From Streptococcus sanguinis (GTDB lineage: Bacteria > Bacillota > Bacilli > Lactobacillales > Streptococcaceae): a DNA stretch of 55,450 bases. Shown here one piece after another: positions 9,278-16,309 of this stretch; within the stretch, counting starts at the first letter, position 1, and each line of letters begins with the position of its first letter. Position numbers and translations under genes: made by a program. The notes under the pieces were generated by a model. That model did no database searches and was not told where the DNA came from. It saw only the letters and a program-made list of their open reading frames with translations. The DNA lies in NCBI RefSeq assembly GCF_003943735.1, contig NZ_RJMV01000002.1, forward strand, positions 291,807 to 347,256. Reading direction: 5' to 3'.

Positions 9278-9500
9278 GTGTTCAATGAACACAAGGAGTT
9301 TCATCTTTTTCACTAGGATTTTAGCCTGAGCTCAAATCGGCTCTCTAACTCCAGAGGGCTTTTTTGTTTTATTAACTCGCTTAGGCCATGTTCAATTGAA
9401 TAGACAAGGTTGAAGCTGCTCTACAAAAGAGTAGCTTTTCTTTTTCACCAGGATTTTAGCCCGAGCTCAAATTGGCTCTCTGGTTTTAGAGACCTTTTTA
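9278..9500 (+). repeat. duplicated non-coding module with terminator-like ends, inside a 499-base gene-free gap
   Basis: The gap 9123-9621 has no credible gene. It holds two imperfect copies of a module: a stretch starting GTTCAAT (9280 and 9390), then TTTTTCACYAGGATTTTAGCCYGAGC, then CTCAAATYGGCTCTCT, ending in AGAG-rich hairpins and T-runs (9366 and 9497). The first copy is preceded by the hairpin GTGTTCAATGAACAC; the second contains AGCTGCTCTACAAAAGAGTAGCT. The first copy probably terminates rpsO. Paired small RNAs or a degenerate intergenic repeat are both possible. Confidence 0.6.
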
Positions 9501-9573
9501 TTCATCATTCTTCTTAGTTCGTTTTGGCATATTCAAATATTGTTTCCTAGTCTAATTCTTCTAATTTTTCCAA

Positions 9574-9606
9574 ATAAAAAGCCCTTCTATTATTTTAGAA
9601 GAACTT
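9574..9606 (-). terminator. terminator of the alpha/beta hydrolase gene
   Basis: On the minus strand: stem CTTCTA / TAGAAG with a 6-base loop, followed by TTTTTAT. It lies 16 bases beyond the stop codon at 9622. Confidence 0.75.
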
Positions 9607-9621
9607 TTTCTATCAGCAAAT

Positions 9622-10548
9622 TTACTCTTTCAAGAATTTTTGGATTGCAGGAGCGGCAGTGATAGCAAATCTTTCGTCAATGCGATGTTCCCCACCTTCT
9701 ACAGTGACCAGCTTTGCATTTGGAATGGTCTGGCTCGCTTGAACAGCATACTGGTAGGGCACGACTGCATCATCAGTGCCGTGGATAATGAGGGTCGGAG
9801 CCGTGATGTTGGTCTGCTCTGCTTGGATGTCAATGTTTAAGGCATCGATCAGATAAATCTTGCCCAGAGTAGTATTGTGGTGTGTCAGGCTATCAGGAAG
9901 TTGGTCGAAATCAGGACTCCCTAGCTCACGATAGGTCTCTTTGGCATCGTCAAAAAGAACGAAAGCTGGAAAGATGAGCATGAGTTTGTGCACGCGGTCC
10001 GGATAAGCAGCAGCATAGAGACTGGCAACGACACCACCTTGGCTAGCACCGAATAAGCTCATTTTGCTCTTATCTACAAAGGCCTCAGAACGAAGCTTTT
10101 CCATGACTTGAGTCAAGTCTGTCAGTTCGGTCTTGACCGACATATTCAGCATATCCTGTCCACCACTTTTCGATTGGCGGCTGCCGCCGTAGAAATCAAA
10201 GCTGTAAACCAGATAACCTTGCTTTGCCAGCAGTTGGCTGTACATTTCATATTGTTCAAGGGTGTTATTCAATCCATGTGCGATAACAATAGTCGGCAAT
10301 TTTTTACTCTTGTAGTCACGAGGTGCAGTAATCTTTCCGTAGAGCTGCTTGTCGTCGTATGAAACGCTGTATTCCTCGGACACGATGTCTTCTGTCGGAG
10401 TCGGTTGATTGTCGATTTTCTCGCTAGAAGCAGTCTGTGTGGTTTCTGGCTTAGGAGGGGTAGGATTCGGTTTGGTCTGGGAATGCCAGAAGAAAAGAAC
10501 CAGTCCAGCCAAGCTCAAGGTTGCTAAGAAAGCCCATATATACTTCAT
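9622..10548 (-). CDS. alpha/beta hydrolase, membrane-anchored or secreted
   Basis: 308 residues. N-terminal signal/anchor helix at 4-21 (no lipobox Cys), then a Pro/Thr/Ser-rich linker at 26-52 and an alpha/beta hydrolase domain. The oxyanion HG is at 91-92, the nucleophile elbow GASQGG puts Ser at 169, the acid is in HGTDD (about 259-260), and His is at 288 in GGEHRID. This resembles the prolyl-oligopeptidase/dienelactone-hydrolase-like esterases of streptococci. Acts outside the membrane on an ester or peptide; the substrate is unknown. AGGAGAGAAC precedes the ATG. Confidence 0.85.
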   Translation of the reverse strand: MKYIWAFLATLSLAGLVLFFWHSQTKPNPTPPKPETTQTASSEKIDNQPTPTEDIVSEEYSVSYDDKQLYGKITAPRDYKSKKLPTIVIAHGLNNTLEQYEMYSQLLAKQGYLVYSFDFYGGSRQSKSGGQDMLNMSVKTELTDLTQVMEKLRSEAFVDKSKMSLFGASQGGVVASLYAAAYPDRVHKLMLIFPAFVLFDDAKETYRELGSPDFDQLPDSLTHHNTTLGKIYLIDALNIDIQAEQTNITAPTLIIHGTDDAVVPYQYAVQASQTIPNAKLVTVEGGEHRIDERFAITAAPAIQKFLKE

Positions 10549-10687
10549 AGTTCTCTCCTTTCAGTATTTGTAGTATTATAGCGGAAATGAATGTATTTTA
10601 CAAGAAGAGAGCTTTCTTGTTTTTTGATTTTTCTGCCTTTCATACAAGAAAATCCAATTCACTTATCTAAGCGAGATTTCGATAATC

Positions 10688-10716
10688 TTGAATTTTTTAG
10701 AAAATCTTGCTAGACT
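10688..10716 (+). promoter_or_regulatory. promoter of the yjdF-like transcript
   Basis: TTGAAT at 10688-10693, spacer of 17, TAGACT at 10711-10716 preceded by TGC. It places transcription start near 10722, at the 5' edge of the riboswitch. Confidence 0.7.
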
Positions 10717-10721
10717 GTAGC

Positions 10722-10830
10722 TACTAAGATAAAAACACAGTTCTGGTTGGTAGTCCAGACGCAAAAAACCATTTTTTGTCAGTAACCTTCCTCCTTGGTT
10801 GTCCATTCTTAGGGATTTTTTAAAGGAGGT
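10722..10830 (+). ncRNA. yjdF riboswitch (aza-aromatic-sensing family)
   Basis: The leader just before a YjdF-family gene has the expected layout: a 5' region AGATAAAAACACAG, hairpin TCTGG/CCAGA at 10742-10759, hairpin CAAAAAA/TTTTTTG at 10762-10778, a conserved AACCTTCC...GGTTGTCCATTCTTAGGGATTTTT segment and the ribosome site. CCTCCTT at 10790-10796 is the exact complement of AAGGAGG at 10823-10829, so the ribosome site can be hidden in one conformation. Known yjdF RNAs bind heteroaromatic compounds and raise translation of yjdF. The match is from memory of the family pattern. Confidence 0.82.
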
Positions 10831-10836
10831 GCTGTC

Positions 10837-11250
10837 ATGGATAAGATTTCAATGACGCTGACAGTTTATTTTGAAGAGGGATTTTGGCACGGTCTTTTCG
10901 AGCAGGAACATGCTCAATCTTATAGAGTTTGCCGAGTCACCTTTGGTGCAGAGCCTAGCACGCAGGAATTGTTGGATTTTCTAAACCGTTATTATCATCG
11001 ATTGCAGTTTAGTCCTAGCATCAGGGTGAGGGAGAAGACTAAGTCGGTCAGTCCTAAACGCATGCAGAGACAGGCTAAAAAAGAGCAGATGGCTTCACGT
11101 TCTTCAAAGTCTCAGGAAGCGCTGAAGCTGCAGTTTGAAGAGCAAAAGAAAATTGCTCGAGTCAAGCGCAAGCAGCAGAAAGAACTGGCTAAGCAAAGGA
11201 AATTTGAACTCAAACAGCAAAAACGGTTGAAAAAGCACAAGGGGCATTGA
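10837..11250 (+). CDS. yjdF: YjdF family protein (DUF2992)
   Basis: 137 residues. The N-terminal half (MTLTVYFEEGFWHGLFE ... YRVCRVTFGAEPSTQELLDFLN) is the DUF2992 domain; the C-terminal 60 residues are a Lys/Arg/Gln-rich helix (KRKQQKELAKQRKFELKQQK). In Bacillus the gene follows a riboswitch for planar nitrogen heterocycles and is thought to help cope with such compounds; its biochemical role is not known. The same gene-plus-leader arrangement is conserved here. Ribosome site AAAGGAGGTG, 7 bases from ATG. Confidence 0.9.
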   Translation: MDKISMTLTVYFEEGFWHGLFEQEHAQSYRVCRVTFGAEPSTQELLDFLNRYYHRLQFSPSIRVREKTKSVSPKRMQRQAKKEQMASRSSKSQEALKLQFEEQKKIARVKRKQQKELAKQRKFELKQQKRLKKHKGH

Positions 11251-11276
11251 GCCTGGTTTTTCTTATTTATATGGGA

Positions 11277-11302
11277 AAGTCTTCCGATGGGAGGCTTTTT
11301 TG
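11277..11302 (+). terminator. terminator after yjdF
   Basis: Stem AAGTCTTCC / GGGAGGCTT with a 3-base loop (G-U pairs included) followed by TTTTTG. Confidence 0.75.
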
Positions 11303-11361
11303 TTTATCAGGAAATCGGTGAGTGGCTTGAAAAACGAATTGATTTCTCCAAGTCGTTTTAT

Positions 11362-11390
11362 TTGACAGATGTAACTAAAGATATTACAAT
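11362..11390 (+). promoter_or_regulatory. promoter of the DUF4649-trxA operon
   Basis: TTGACA at 11362-11367, 17-base spacer, TACAAT at 11385-11390: one mismatch from the consensus. Confidence 0.8.
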
Positions 11391-11438
11391 ATAATCATAA
11401 AATAAAAATTACAAGCGTAGTTTTAAAAAGGAGAGTTT

Positions 11439-11660
11439 ATGATTGAAATTACATATTTGGATGCTGTCAAGCAGGAGCGGAAGATGACCTTTGAGTCTTA
11501 TCAGGAGTTTGAGCAGTCCCAGCAAGCCTGCTTGATTGGAGTGGCGGATTATTACCCAGTTAAAAAGCTGACTTATAAAGGCCATGATTTGAACTACCAG
11601 GGTACTTACGGCGACGTCTTCTTTTTCCTGATGAAGCAGGATTTGACAAAGTTTGACTAA
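11439..11660 (+). CDS. DUF4649 family protein
   Basis: 73 residues, rich in Tyr and Gln (MIEITYLDAVKQERKMTFESYQEF). This small family is known mainly from streptococci and has no assigned function. Ribosome site AAAGGAG 8 bases upstream. The thioredoxin gene starts 18 bases downstream with no terminator between, so the two form an operon. That placement hints at a redox-linked role, but this is only inference. Confidence 0.85.
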   Translation: MIEITYLDAVKQERKMTFESYQEFEQSQQACLIGVADYYPVKKLTYKGHDLNYQGTYGDVFFFLMKQDLTKFD

Positions 11661-11678
11661 GAATAAAGGAGAAAAATA

Positions 11679-11993
11679 ATGGTAAAAGCAATCACAGATG
11701 CAACATTTGAGCAAGAAACAAAAGATGGATTAGTGCTCATTGACTTTTGGGCCACTTGGTGCGGGCCATGTCGCATGCAGGGTCCAATCCTTGACAAGCT
11801 CTCAGAGGAACTTTCCGAAGATGAGCTCAAGATTGTCAAGATGGATGTCGATGAAAATCCAGCTACAGCACGCGCCTTTGGCATCATGTCTATCCCGACC
11901 TTGCTCTTTAAAAAAGACGGTCAGGTCGTTAAGCAGTTAGCGGGTGTCCATACAGCCCAGCAGATTAAAGCCATTGTGGCGGAGTTGGGATAA
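11679..11993 (+). CDS. trxA: thioredoxin
   Basis: 104 residues, the normal length. The active site WCGPC lies at 27-31, followed by the cis-proline motif SIPTLLFKKDG near 71-80. It reduces disulfides in the cytoplasm, with reducing power from thioredoxin reductase. Ribosome site AAAGGAG before the ATG. Second gene of a two-gene operon with the DUF4649 protein and followed by a terminator. Confidence 0.97.
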   Translation: MVKAITDATFEQETKDGLVLIDFWATWCGPCRMQGPILDKLSEELSEDELKIVKMDVDENPATARAFGIMSIPTLLFKKDGQVVKQLAGVHTAQQIKAIVAELG

Positions 11994-12030
11994 AGTAAAA
12001 TTACGATTATATAGACCTGTTTTAAAATGA

Positions 12031-12058
12031 GACTGCTCTGTTTGGAGCAGTCTTTTTT
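12031..12058 (+). terminator. terminator after trxA
   Basis: Perfect 8-bp stem GACTGCTC / GAGCAGTC followed by TTTTTTAT. Confidence 0.9.
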
Positions 12059-12148
12059 ATTTCGATTATAACAATAATGAGTCAATTTAAAATTTTTATT
12101 TGAAAATGCATATTTTAAGGTATAATAAGTAGAGGTAAATTTTTTTCA

Positions 12149-12559
12149 ATGGGTTACGCTAGAGATCCGGGTTATTTAAAACATAATGGGAATGAGGTAA
12201 TGATTATTATTGAGTTGCTAAAACATCTTTTATTTGTTTTTATGATTTTTACGCCATTTGTTGCTCCAGCGGTTTTGTGTTTTTTTGTAGGCTGGATGAT
12301 TCCTAGAGAGCAGATCACGCAAAAAAGAATCATACTAGTATTAGCCTTGTTGATCCCTGTTTTGCTCTTAATTTCGTATTTTGCCCCTCAGATATTAGGC
12401 CTCGTGTTTTGGAGTTTGATCTGGTTTTTCATCGGGCTGTTGCGAATGAAGAATTATACTAAGTCACAGTACTGGACAAGATGGCTTATATTTATCGCTT
12501 GTTTTAGTGCCTACATTTTACTTTATTTCCACTTTTTTGGGCCTCTTTATTTTTATTAA
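12149..12559 (+). CDS. hypothetical membrane protein
   Basis: Up to 136 residues with about four hydrophobic helices (LLKHLLFVFMIFTPFVAPAVLCFFVGWMI, then ILVLALLIPVLLLISYF, LGLVFWSLIWFFIGLL and WLIFIACFSAYILLYFHFF). The start is uncertain: ATG at 12149 has AGAGG about 13 bases upstream, while ATG at 12200 fits the hydrophobic start better but has GAGG only 2 bases away. A likely -10, TATAAT, is at 12121-12126. No known family recognised. Confidence 0.6.
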   Translation: MGYARDPGYLKHNGNEVMIIIELLKHLLFVFMIFTPFVAPAVLCFFVGWMIPREQITQKRIILVLALLIPVLLLISYFAPQILGLVFWSLIWFFIGLLRMKNYTKSQYWTRWLIFIACFSAYILLYFHFFGPLYFY

Positions 12560-12568
12560 ACTATTTAA

Positions 12569-12604
12569 AAATCAGCTTGAAGCAAATCTTCAAGCTGATT
12601 TTGT
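12569..12604. terminator. bidirectional terminator between the 12149 gene and pepF
   Basis: Perfect 14-bp stem AAATCAGCTTGAAG / CTTCAAGCTGATTT, 5-base loop, T-rich on one side and A-rich on the other, between convergent genes. Confidence 0.92.
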
Positions 12605-12611
12605 TTATTCT

Positions 12612-14408
12612 TTATTCCCCCAACTCCTCGCTGTAAGCAATAATCTGATCAACTGTGTCTGACAAGAATTGGATAGTATCACGGAGTGGTTTGTCAGTTG
12701 AGATATCTGCTCCGATAATTATGGCTGACTCAAGCGGAGTCTTGCTGCCGCCAGATTTGAGCAGTTCAAGCCAGTCACGGGCACCATTTTCGTTATTTTT
12801 CAGGTGTAGATAACCGGCGGTAGAGATGACTAAGCCTGCTGAGTAAGTATAGCTGTAAAGCCCCATGTAGTAGTGGGCCTGACGCATCCAAGTCAGGGCA
12901 GCATCGTCGTCAATCTCAACGGCATCGCCCCAGAATTCTGTCAAAACTTCTTTCATGATAGCGTTGAGTTTGCTTGCGCCGAAGGTTCCGCCTTCTTCAA
13001 TCAATGTATAGACCTTGCGTTGGAAGGCAGCTTCCAGCAAGTGAGTAATGAAGTTATGGAAGTAGGTATCCGTCAGACGGTGAGCCAGGGCAAAGCGTTT
13101 CTGGCGTGGGTTATCAAACTGGCGTTCCAGATAATCACTGAGCAGGAGTTCATTAAAGGTAGACGGTGCTTCCACGTAGTAGGTGGACATGTGGGCGTTG
13201 AAGTAGCTTTGGTGATTGTCAGAGAAGATAAACTGACCAGAATGGCCGATCTCGTGAATCAGAGTATAGACATCGCTCATGCGGCCAGTCCAGCTCATGA
13301 GGACATAAGGATGGACCCGATAAGGATCAGCAGCATAGCCTCCAGAGTCTTTCCCGGCATTGGCCGCAAAGTCGACCCAGCGTTCTTCCTTATAGCGGGC
13401 AACTTCTTGACAATACTCTTGTCCGAGTGGCTCGACTGACTTCATAACCAGGTCGTAGGCATCATCAATACTGACTTCGGGATTGAGCTCGCTGTCCAAG
13501 TCCAGCTTCCAGTCAGCAAAGGTCATTTTTTCAAGTCCGTTTACCTTAGCGACATGCTTGAGGTATTTCTGAGCTACTGGGGCAAATTCGCTCATAATCA
13601 AGTCAATCTGCCGATCAAACATAGAGCGATCAACTTCTTGCTCAGCTAGCAAGTAGTCAAAGACAGAGTCATAGCCCTTCATGTCAGCTAGTAATTTTTC
13701 AGACTTGACCTGAGCCAGATAGGCAGCAGCGGCAGTGTTTTGATGCTGACGAAGGCCTTCAGAGAAAGAACGGAAAGATTTTTCGCGGATTTCTGCATTT
13801 TCATGGTTTTGGTAGAAATTCTCATAGGTGACAAAGCTGTTTTTGTAAACTTTGCCGTCTACTTCAAAGTCAGCCATGGCAAAGTCGCCGGCCCGCATCT
13901 TAGTGTAAATATCCTGTGGACTGTAAAAGACTTCACCTAGATTGGTCAAGGCTTTTTCGACATCTGCTCCCAGATAGTGGGCTTTTTTGATTTTAGCCTG
14001 GCGAATGGCTGAGGTCAAATGGGGCTCTTGGCCTAGTCTCTCTAAGACAGACTCATCTGCACTGACCAGAGCGTCGTCAAAGAAGCTGAGTGCAACATTG
14101 GCCTCGGTCTCAAACTCCATGGCTGCTTGGGCAATCTGCGCAAAGCTCTCGTCGCCAAAGTCAGTGGTCTGTGGCATAAAGCCGTAGTTGCCGATGTGGC
14201 TGATTTGGATATAAATCTGCTCTAACTCAGCAAAAGCCCGCTCAAAATCTTCGAAAGTGCTAAGTTTGCCTTGGTAATCACGGACGAATTTCTGGATATC
14301 CTCTCTGGCCTTTTCGATGGCCCGCAGGAAGTCCTCTTGGTCTTGGTAAAGGGCCGTTAGGTCCCAGAGTTCATTTTCCGGAAATTCAGAACGATGTTTT
14401 TGTTCCAT
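12612..14408 (-). CDS. pepF: oligoendopeptidase F
   Basis: 598 residues, the expected size for M3B peptidases. The zinc motif HEIGH lies near 383-387 (TLIHEIGHSGQF), with the third ligand in the downstream ETFNE-like EAPSTFNELLLSDYL segment. PepF cuts peptides of roughly 7-17 residues in the cytoplasm and takes part in peptide and signal-peptide turnover. The ATG has AAGGAGT upstream on the minus strand. Single gene with its own terminator. Confidence 0.96.
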   Translation of the reverse strand: MEQKHRSEFPENELWDLTALYQDQEDFLRAIEKAREDIQKFVRDYQGKLSTFEDFERAFAELEQIYIQISHIGNYGFMPQTTDFGDESFAQIAQAAMEFETEANVALSFFDDALVSADESVLERLGQEPHLTSAIRQAKIKKAHYLGADVEKALTNLGEVFYSPQDIYTKMRAGDFAMADFEVDGKVYKNSFVTYENFYQNHENAEIREKSFRSFSEGLRQHQNTAAAAYLAQVKSEKLLADMKGYDSVFDYLLAEQEVDRSMFDRQIDLIMSEFAPVAQKYLKHVAKVNGLEKMTFADWKLDLDSELNPEVSIDDAYDLVMKSVEPLGQEYCQEVARYKEERWVDFAANAGKDSGGYAADPYRVHPYVLMSWTGRMSDVYTLIHEIGHSGQFIFSDNHQSYFNAHMSTYYVEAPSTFNELLLSDYLERQFDNPRQKRFALAHRLTDTYFHNFITHLLEAAFQRKVYTLIEEGGTFGASKLNAIMKEVLTEFWGDAVEIDDDAALTWMRQAHYYMGLYSYTYSAGLVISTAGYLHLKNNENGARDWLELLKSGGSKTPLESAIIIGADISTDKPLRDTIQFLSDTVDQIIAYSEELGE

Positions 14409-14444
14409 AGTTTACTCCTTTTGTCGTATATAGAAATAGTATAG

Positions 14445-14474
14445 CAAAAAATCCCCCAAAATGTCTTTGGGGGA
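14445..14474 (-). terminator. terminator of the DHA2 exporter gene
   Basis: Minus strand stem TCCCCCAAA / TTTGGGGGA with a 5-base loop and a T-run (complement of 14446-14451), about 50 bases past the stop codon. Confidence 0.9.
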
Positions 14475-14523
14475 GAAAGATAAGTCAGTAATTTTTAGCT
14501 GTTTATCAGATCGAGGATAAAAG

Positions 14524-15918
14524 TCAAAGTTTCTTTGTAGCAATTTTTTTAAAAAGCAGTAGATAAGATAAGAATACGAAAATAACCAAGCCCAATAAAA
14601 GGGTAAAGACGTTTTGAGTTCCTTTTGTCATATTGGGAGCTTGATTGGCGATGACAGCCGTTACTGCAGTACCTATAGCACCCGCAAAGGTCTGGGCTAG
14701 TTGAAACAGCGCAGTCGTATCTGCGGTTTTTTCTTTATCAACTTGAGTCGTCGCTAGGGCAAGTGTGTTATTGAAGGCCATGTTTCGTCCCAAGGTAAAG
14801 CAAATATAAATCGCAATAACAGCTGTTAAGGTGAGTTCTTTTGTGAAGATAAGGAGCAAGGATACAGCAAGGAAAAGAAGTGAATTTCCTGTAAATAGGG
14901 TTGGTTTCGGACCTTTTCTATCATAGAGTTTACCAAAGAGAGGAGATAGGAAGGCTCCAAGCATGGTTCCCGGAAGTAATGCAAAGCCTGCCTGAGCGGT
15001 TGAAATGTCTTTTTCTATGACCAGGAAGTTGGGAATCAGAAAATTAGCCGATAGGTTTATAAATTGAAAAATAAAGAAGGGTAAAATAGCCAATAAAACT
15101 GTTGGTTGCTTTAAAATCCGAATATCTAAGAATGGATGGTCAATCTTCAAGCTCCGATAGATGAAGCAAGCTAGTGGCAGTAGGCAGAGAACAAGATAGA
15201 GCCAATCGATATGTCCTTCTTCTAAGCTGGAGATGGCTACAATAGCAAAGACGAGTGAGCTTGCTAAGAGGAGAAATGAGAGAAGATCAAAGGCTCGTTT
15301 CCTAGACTTCTCTGAATTTCTTAAAAAGAAAAATCCAAGAATAAAGGAAATGATTGGGACAGGAAGAATAAAGGTATAAATCATATGCCAGTCAAAACGA
15401 CTAATCATAAAACCACCGTAAGTCGGCCCAATTGCTGGTGCTAGGCTGACCACCATCCCAGACAAGCCCATGTAGGTTCCGATTTTTTGCTTAGGAACAC
15501 GCTCAACAATCAAGTTAAAGAGCAAAGGAATGGCTAATCCAGTAGCTCCTCCTTGTAGGATTCTCCCTACCATCAAGATGGGAAAGCTTGGAGCCAACAT
15601 GGCAATCAGTGTGCCCAAGCAAAAGTTGGCCAAAGCGGTAAAGAGGATGGTTCGCTCTTTCCAATTGTGAGCTAAGGTCGCTCCTAAAGTAATCGTGATG
15701 GCCACTGCTAGTAAATACCCTGTCGTAATCCATTGCAGCGTTCCCAATCCTAACCCAAAGACCTTACTTAGATGCGGGAAGGTTACATTCATACTGGTTT
15801 CAGATAAGATGCCTGCAAAGCTGACTAAGGCTGTCGCAAGGAGTGAGAAAAAATCTTTCTTTTCAACTGTTTGATGATCTGGCACGATTGTCTCCTTTAC
15901 ATGTTTGAAATGAGTCAC
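14524..15918 (-). CDS. MFS exporter, DHA2 (EmrB/QacA) type, 14 TM
   Basis: 464 residues with about 14 hydrophobic helices. SETSMNVTFPHLSKVFGLGLGTLQWITTGYLL in helix 1-2 and VGRILQGGATGLAIPLLFNLI are the DHA2 signature regions (motif C-like GPTYGGFMISRFDW follows). Such carriers expel drugs or antimicrobial compounds using the proton gradient. The substrate is unknown. Ribosome site AAAGGAG lies upstream on the minus strand. Transcribed alone. Confidence 0.88.
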   Translation of the reverse strand: MTHFKHVKETIVPDHQTVEKKDFFSLLATALVSFAGILSETSMNVTFPHLSKVFGLGLGTLQWITTGYLLAVAITITLGATLAHNWKERTILFTALANFCLGTLIAMLAPSFPILMVGRILQGGATGLAIPLLFNLIVERVPKQKIGTYMGLSGMVVSLAPAIGPTYGGFMISRFDWHMIYTFILPVPIISFILGFFFLRNSEKSRKRAFDLLSFLLLASSLVFAIVAISSLEEGHIDWLYLVLCLLPLACFIYRSLKIDHPFLDIRILKQPTVLLAILPFFIFQFINLSANFLIPNFLVIEKDISTAQAGFALLPGTMLGAFLSPLFGKLYDRKGPKPTLFTGNSLLFLAVSLLLIFTKELTLTAVIAIYICFTLGRNMAFNNTLALATTQVDKEKTADTTALFQLAQTFAGAIGTAVTAVIANQAPNMTKGTQNVFTLLLGLVIFVFLSYLLLFKKIATKKL

Positions 15919-16113
15919 TGTCTTTATTATAAAGCAAGAAATCCTCTTTGAAAAGTGAATAGTGGCTATACCGCCATCTTATTTGACGAATCGAAAGGTG
16001 AAAAACGAACTCTGACAGCCAACTATAATTAGCTATAGAAAAGAAAAATGGATTTTCAGTACTTTTATAGAAAAAAGCCATTTTCAGACTTTTTCTTTTG
16101 GCTGAAATTGTGG

Positions 16114-16293
16114 TAAAATAAGGTCTGTACGTGCTTGATACAAAGATGAGGATATAATAAGCTACTAAGGCCATGATATTAAAGCTAAAATTCTCAGAAG
16201 GTTAGTTGTCAGCTGTGATTATGCTATGAGCTTTTAACGGCTTAATATCTTGATCTTTGTAGCCAAGGCGTATGAAAAAATTTGAGCATATGC
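16114..16293 (+). promoter_or_regulatory. pnp promoter and long leader stem
   Basis: The 391-base gap before pnp holds a -10 TAAAAT at 16114-16119 with TGG before it (weak -35 TTTTCT, 17 spacing). The transcript would start near 16126. Bases 16139-16162 can pair with 16240-16261 to form a stem of about 20 bp (TACAAAGAT / ATCTTTGTA, then GATAT / ATATC and TAAGC / GCTTA), enclosing about 77 bases with further pairing. A perfect palindrome GAGCATATGCTC (16282-16293) lies just before the ribosome site. A leader stem of this kind is the RNase III/PNPase feedback target of pnp in E. coli. Confidence 0.6.
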
Positions 16294-16309
16294 TCGGCAA
16301 GGAGTCTTT

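Noticed and set aside
9640..9840. plus-strand open frame in the hydrolase region
   Set aside because: Antisense of the hydrolase gene, whose catalytic triad is intact.
12873..13439. 188-residue plus-strand open frame
   Set aside because: Antisense of pepF, which has an intact HEIGH motif on the other strand.
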